A stretch of 9,331 nt of DNA from GCA-2719315 sp964448645 (lineage in GTDB: Bacteria; Bacteroidota; Bacteroidia; Flavobacteriales; Flavobacteriaceae): positions 1 to 9,331 of the forward strand of contig CAYUZY010000081.1 of assembly GCA_964448645.1 (NCBI GenBank), read 5' to 3'. Below the pieces are notes generated by a model. That model saw only the letters and a program-made list of their open reading frames with translations, did not search any database and was not told where the DNA came from. Shown here piece after piece: positions 5,896 through 9,331 of the stretch; within the stretch, counting starts at the first letter, position 1; each line of letters opens with the position of its first letter. The position numbers were made by a program, and so were the translations under genes.

Positions 5896-8475
5896 ATTTC
5901 TACTTGCATTTATATTTCCAAATAAAGATCTTGTTACTAAAGATTTTAATGTTTTAATCTGTTTTTTAGAGTAATCATTAGTTTTTTCAATTTCTTTAAT
6001 TTTAATTAAAGCATATTGTTGAATAGTTAGTAATGGTTGAACTATTTCTTCTCTAGCCTTAATGGAAGCTTTACCTGCTGGCTCGTTTTGCATTAATTCT
6101 TTGAATCCTGAAATTTTTAATAACATTTTTTTTGTCAATAAAAACTCATTGTGAATTAATTTCCAAAAGGCACCGTATTCTTTATCACTTTCCATATATG
6201 ATGTAAGTTCAAAAAAAGATTTAGTCAAACTCATCATACTATTAAAAACTAAAGTTCTAAAAAACAAAGAGTTCTTAAAAAGTTTTTTAACTGATTTTAT
6301 TTTACCTTTTTTATTTAATTCTTCAATGGCACTTCCTACACCAAAAAATCCTGGTACATTTTGTTTCAACTGACTCCAACTTCCTACAAAAGGTATAGCC
6401 CTTAAGTCAGAAAATATTAAAGAACTGGAATTGCTTCTCTTTGAAGGTCTACTTCCAATATTAGTTTTAGAATAATACGGTAGAGTTGACATATGTTCAA
6501 GATATGGCAAAAATTTAGGATGATTTTTAAAATTTTCATATTCTTTAAAACTATTAACAGCAAGAAAATCAAGTGTTTTACGATCTTTTTTGTTTAGGTT
6601 GTTAATACTAGTCTCTTCAGTTATATTAGAGATTCCAGAACTTAATAGTTGTTCAAGATTAAATTGAGCAGAATCAACAGTGCCAAAATTAGAACTTATA
6701 GTTTGACCTTGAATGGTTAATTGAATTTCATTAGCCTGAATTAAACTACCCATAGAAGCATAGAATTGATGAGTATTACCACCTCCCCTTGCCGGAGGTC
6801 CTCCTCTACCATCAAAAAAAGAAATTTCTATTTTATATTTCTTGGCTACTTTACTTAAATTTTCTTTTGCTTTATATATACTCCAATTAGCCATAAAATA
6901 TCCTCCGTCTTTGGTTCCGTCAGAAAATCCAAGCATAACTGTTTGTTTATTTTTTCTTCTTTTTAAATGATTCAAATAAACTGTATTTGAAAATAGTTCT
7001 TCTAATACATTTGAAGAATTTTCAAGATCTTTTATTGATTCAAAAAGAGGAATAAAATCAACTGAGGGTTCTTTCCAATTGCATATTCTATGTAAAGCAA
7101 ATAATTGAAGAATATTTTCTAAAGTTTTACAATTACTTATAATGTATCTGTTACAGCCCTTTTCTCCATTATTTGATTGAATTTTTTTTATTGTCCTTAT
7201 TGAAAAAAGAGTTTTTTTAGTTAATTCATTTTCAAAAATAGAAATAGGAATATCTCCTTGTATTTTTGACAATAAACTATATTTTCTTTTTAAATTTAGT
7301 TCAGAATAGTTTTTAGGAACATCAGCTATGTGTTTTCTTAAATCAGGATTATTTATAACATCATTAAATACATAGTCATGAATTCTTGAATCTTGTCTAA
7401 TATCAAGACTAGCAAAATAAAATCCAAATAATTTCAGCTTATGAATTAAATCCTTTACATCTTCAGAATAAAGACCTTCATGAACATTAAAAAGAATTTC
7501 TAAAATCATTTCTAATTCACCAATTAAAAAATTAGGATTAAGATTTTTGTTTTTACCAGGATTAAAAAGCTCAGTGAATAAGATTTCTTCCAAATTTTGA
7601 ACTTTATTTTCTACTTCTCTAAAAGTTAATTTTTTTCTTAATTTTCTTAAATCTCTATAATAATTCCTAATAATAGAAAATCTAAGTCTTTTAGCAGTCT
7701 TTAATGTTGTTTTATGAGTTACAAAAGGATTTCCATCTCTATCTCCACCAGGCCAAAACCCAAAATCAAAGACAGGGTTGTTGAATTTTTTTTTTGACTT
7801 TAAATTTTTTTCAATATAATTATATATAATTGGAGCTGAATTGTAAAATACATTTTCTAAATACCAAATTAAACTTATAGCTTCATCAAATGGGGTTGGT
7901 TTTTCTTTTTTATAGAAAGGAGTTTTGCCAAGTTGAGCTAAAAGAGTTTTTATTTTATCTAAGTCATCTTTTGCTATTGACTTTGATAACTCATTAATGA
8001 TAACTAAAACATTATCTGGATAAAACTGCGTAGGATGCGCAGTTAAAACAATTCTTAATTTAAAATTATTTAAATGCCTAATTAATTCATCTAAGTTTTG
8101 TTTGTTATAAGCCTCTTCTTTAATATACCTTAAAGTTCCTCTACCGTGCATATTGTTAACATATGGAAAAGCAGCATCTTCAATAGCATCAAACAAAACA
8201 ACTTGTCTTTCTATAAACTGTATAAATCTAAATAATAGATCATTTATATCTTTCTCATTTATATTAGGTAGGTGCTTCTCAAAAAAAGATTCAACTATAA
8301 ATTTTGGGCTTTTATTAGAATTAAAGCCGGTTTTACAATGATCAGTAAATAAAGGAAGTAATATAGACGTGTTTTTTATTGACTTAAAAGGTAAAGTCAA
8401 AAATAAACTATTATAAATCTGAAATTTTGAAAGAACTTTCTCATTAAATCTTTCAATTTTAGGTTTTCTAGCCAT
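5887..8475 (-). CDS. ppc: Phosphoenolpyruvate carboxylase
   Basis: PEP carboxylase makes oxaloacetate and phosphate from PEP and bicarbonate, refilling the TCA cycle; it acts as a cytoplasmic tetramer. The 862 residues are slightly shorter than the roughly 880 of the E. coli enzyme. Motifs in order are VLTAHPTQ (143-150) with catalytic His147, GGDRDGNP (243-250), SLDIRQDS (356-363) with Arg360, MLGFSDGTKDGG (514-525) with Lys522, FFDGRGGPPARGGG (553-566) with Arg557 and Arg563, GSRPSKR (674-680) with Arg676, and LRAIPFVGSW (691-700) with Arg692. E. coli has His579 where this protein has Asp555; I recall the same variant in other Bacteroidota enzymes, so it is probably lineage-typical and active. 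The C-terminus is ASRNSA rather than the E. coli RNTG. The gene lies 13 bp after lrp, so the two are probably cotranscribed. Confidence 0.96.
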   Translation of the reverse strand: MARKPKIERFNEKVLSKFQIYNSLFLTLPFKSIKNTSILLPLFTDHCKTGFNSNKSPKFIVESFFEKHLPNINEKDINDLLFRFIQFIERQVVLFDAIEDAAFPYVNNMHGRGTLRYIKEEAYNKQNLDELIRHLNNFKLRIVLTAHPTQFYPDNVLVIINELSKSIAKDDLDKIKTLLAQLGKTPFYKKEKPTPFDEAISLIWYLENVFYNSAPIIYNYIEKNLKSKKKFNNPVFDFGFWPGGDRDGNPFVTHKTTLKTAKRLRFSIIRNYYRDLRKLRKKLTFREVENKVQNLEEILFTELFNPGKNKNLNPNFLIGELEMILEILFNVHEGLYSEDVKDLIHKLKLFGFYFASLDIRQDSRIHDYVFNDVINNPDLRKHIADVPKNYSELNLKRKYSLLSKIQGDIPISIFENELTKKTLFSIRTIKKIQSNNGEKGCNRYIISNCKTLENILQLFALHRICNWKEPSVDFIPLFESIKDLENSSNVLEELFSNTVYLNHLKRRKNKQTVMLGFSDGTKDGGYFMANWSIYKAKENLSKVAKKYKIEISFFDGRGGPPARGGGNTHQFYASMGSLIQANEIQLTIQGQTISSNFGTVDSAQFNLEQLLSSGISNITEETSINNLNKKDRKTLDFLAVNSFKEYENFKNHPKFLPYLEHMSTLPYYSKTNIGSRPSKRSNSSSLIFSDLRAIPFVGSWSQLKQNVPGFFGVGSAIEELNKKGKIKSVKKLFKNSLFFRTLVFNSMMSLTKSFFELTSYMESDKEYGAFWKLIHNEFLLTKKMLLKISGFKELMQNEPAGKASIKAREEIVQPLLTIQQYALIKIKEIEKTNDYSKKQIKTLKSLVTRSLFGNINASRNSA

Positions 8476-8488
8476 TAAAGTAATTTAT

Positions 8489-8971
8489 TTATTGAAGTTC
8501 ATTGAATATTGTATGCATCAATCTTTTTTTATCATTTATACTCTCCTCAAGAGAAATCATTGTTTCTGTTCTCAAAACACCCTCAATATCATCAATCATA
8601 AAGATTATATCTTTTGCATTTTTTGTATTTCTAGCTCTAACTTTACAAAATATATTGAATTTACCAGTGGTAATATGTGCAACAGTAACATATGGGATTT
8701 TATTCAATTCCTCTAAAACAAATTCTGTTTTTTGTGTTTTTTCTAAAAATATTCCAACGTAAGCTATAAAAGAATAACCTAATTTAACATAATCAAGATT
8801 TAATGAAGAGCCTTTAATAATTCCTGCATCTTCCATTTTTTTTACTCTAACATGAACAGTTCCTGCTGAGATTAAAAGACGTTTTGAAATTTCAGTAAAA
8901 GGAACTCTTGTGTTGTCAATTAATATATCTAATATTTGATGATCTATTTCATCAAGATTAATTTTAGCCAT
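8489..8971 (-). CDS. Lrp/AsnC-family transcriptional regulator
   Basis: This 160-residue protein has the standard two-domain layout. Residues 5-60 are a winged helix-turn-helix (LDEIDHQILDILIDNTR, then ISKRLLISAGTVHVRVKKME and AGIIKG), and residues 67-140 are the alpha-beta RAM domain that binds small effectors and builds octamers. The TTGKFNIFCKVRARN segment (101-115) carries the glycine-centred effector loop of the family. Members usually sense amino acids and often control their own gene and neighbours. The specific ligand cannot be read from the sequence. The stop is 13 bp upstream of the ppc ATG on the same strand, so the regulator probably leads a lrp-ppc operon. Possible other targets in the window are the aroB dyads and proline dehydrogenase, but this is inference. 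The start is the only sensible ATG, with a candidate -7 box 16 bases upstream. Confidence 0.95.
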   Translation of the reverse strand: MAKINLDEIDHQILDILIDNTRVPFTEISKRLLISAGTVHVRVKKMEDAGIIKGSSLNLDYVKLGYSFIAYVGIFLEKTQKTEFVLEELNKIPYVTVAHITTGKFNIFCKVRARNTKNAKDIIFMIDDIEGVLRTETMISLEESINDKKRLMHTIFNELQ

Positions 8972-8987
8972 AAATAAATAAATTTCA

Positions 8988-8995
8988 CAAATTTA
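8988..8995 (-). promoter_or_regulatory. Candidate Bacteroidota -7 box for lrp-ppc
   Basis: On the minus strand this reads TAAATTTG, a full match to TAnnTTTG, with 16 bases between it and the lrp ATG. The expected leader is about 10 bases. No clear -33 TTG is visible; a TTG three bases upstream of the box is too close to serve. Just upstream lies the ATTTAGCG/TATATTAAA pair that also occurs before lpxD. Confidence 0.45.
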
Positions 8996-9037
8996 ATCAA
9001 TTTAGCGAATTATATTAAAGTATTATCGGTAAATTAG

Positions 9038-9139
9038 TCATTTTGTTAGTAATAAATCAGTTAATTCCCCTTTTTTTAAAGGAAATCCTAATTTAAAACT
9101 AAAAATATTGTTGTTTTCTTTACTAAAGTCAATAATCAT
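9038..9139 (-). CDS. Possible 33-residue small ORF, unidentified
   Basis: An ATG-to-TGA frame of 33 codons starts 8 bases after the stop of the upstream partial gene on the same strand, spacing typical of an operon. The product begins MIIDFSKENNNIFSFK and ends with LGFPLKKGELTDLLLTK. It has no transmembrane segment, signal peptide or recognised motif. AT-rich DNA yields few long chance frames because stop codons are common, but 33 codons is still within chance. It may be a real small protein, a remnant of a larger gene, or spurious. Apart from this frame, the stretch 8972-9147 shows only the lrp promoter region and no clear terminator. Confidence 0.25.
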   Translation of the reverse strand: MIIDFSKENNNIFSFKLGFPLKKGELTDLLLTK

Positions 9140-9147
9140 GCTTTACA

Positions 9148-9331
9148 TTATTTTCTAATTGATTTATAAAGATTTGCGAAAAACCCTTTAAAAAATTCAA
9201 AAAAAGCAGGGACTATATTATTTTTATTTTTAATACATAAATAAATGCTTTTTTTAAGATAGCCTCTATTTGCTAATAAATTAATATGGTTTAAATCAAT
9301 TTGATTTCTAGTTAGATAATAATCTTCGATT
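9148..9331 (-). CDS. C-terminal part of an unidentified protein (partial, runs off right edge)
   Basis: From the right edge the minus strand stays open for 60 codons and ends in TAA at 9148-9150. The other two minus-strand frames here hit stop codons within 12 codons of the edge. The residues include IEDYYLTRNQIDLNHIN, LLANRGYLKKSIYLCIK and a tail IVPAFFEFFKGFFANLYK ending SIRK. The aromatic, basic, amphipathic tail resembles membrane-associated ends seen in some sugar or acyl transferases, including glycosyltransferases, but no family motif is in view and I do not assign a function. Codon and residue composition (Lys, Asn, Ile, Phe rich) match the neighbouring genes. It lies on the same strand as lrp and ppc but about 176 bp upstream of lrp, so a separate transcript is more likely. 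Confidence 0.6.
   Translation of the reverse strand, partial: IEDYYLTRNQIDLNHINLLANRGYLKKSIYLCIKNKNNIVPAFFEFFKGFFANLYKSIRK

Noticed and set aside
8153..8341. 62-codon plus-strand frame inside ppc
   Set aside because: It is antisense to the intact N-terminal part of ppc and looks like a shadow frame.
5887..8475. ppc as an inactive paralog because of the altered HGRGG motif
   Set aside because: Catalytic His147, the GGDRDGNP loop, Lys522 and the conserved arginines are all present, and the same variant is recalled from other Bacteroidota enzymes.
8492..8762. Two overlapping plus-strand frames antisense to the lrp gene
   Set aside because: Both are opposite a complete, recognisable Lrp/AsnC gene; their hydrophobic residues follow from the complement of its codons.
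9069..9082. CCTTT-TTTT-AAAGG hairpin as a transcription terminator
   Set aside because: The stem is only 5 bp and mostly A-T, and no T run follows it on either strand at the proper position.
1..9331. CRISPR array, tRNA, rRNA, insertion sequence or integrase
   Set aside because: No regularly spaced repeats, cloverleaf-like GC-rich stretches, rRNA motifs, terminal inverted repeats or transposase frames were seen on either strand.

Overview
The window is very AT-rich DNA with tightly packed genes. It looks like a chromosomal housekeeping segment from a member of the Bacteroidota, most likely a small-genome (possibly marine) flavobacterium. Evidence for this: a PorX-type response regulator with a PglZ domain, a stand-alone proline dehydrogenase of the flavobacterial type, a PEP carboxylase with the DGRGGPPARGGG active-site variant, A-rich start regions without clear Shine-Dalgarno motifs, and three gene starts preceded by the Bacteroidota -7 promoter consensus TAnnTTTG. 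The taxon is inferred from gene content and promoter style only.

Layout. The left end holds a lipid A unit on the minus strand: lpxD, then the first 18 codons of lpxC, joined by a 4-bp ATGA overlap. A 146-bp divergent spacer with three copies of TTTACATTT separates it from a plus-strand unit: porX, tsaE and a small one-pass membrane protein. That unit runs tail-to-tail into proline dehydrogenase (minus) with an 8-bp overlap. Proline dehydrogenase is divergent from aroB (plus) across 125 bp. The aroB promoter carries two small dyads. aroB overlaps the 3' end of ppc (minus) by 9 bp. ppc sits 13 bp downstream of a Lrp/AsnC-family regulator, so lrp-ppc looks like an operon. To the right, still on the minus strand, are a doubtful 33-codon ORF and the last 60 codons of an unidentified protein that runs off the window.

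Functions. The genes cover outer-membrane lipid A synthesis (lpxD, lpxC), signalling linked to the type IX secretion system (porX), tRNA t6A modification (tsaE), proline catabolism, the shikimate pathway (aroB) and anaplerotic carbon fixation (ppc) with a possible amino-acid-responsive regulator. I see no mobile element, CRISPR array, tRNA, rRNA or defence island, and no convincing new multi-gene system. What is worth a second look is mostly small: promoter architecture, a probable leaderless lpxD message, repeated intergenic motifs, the PEP carboxylase substitution, and two minus-strand reading frames at the right edge.
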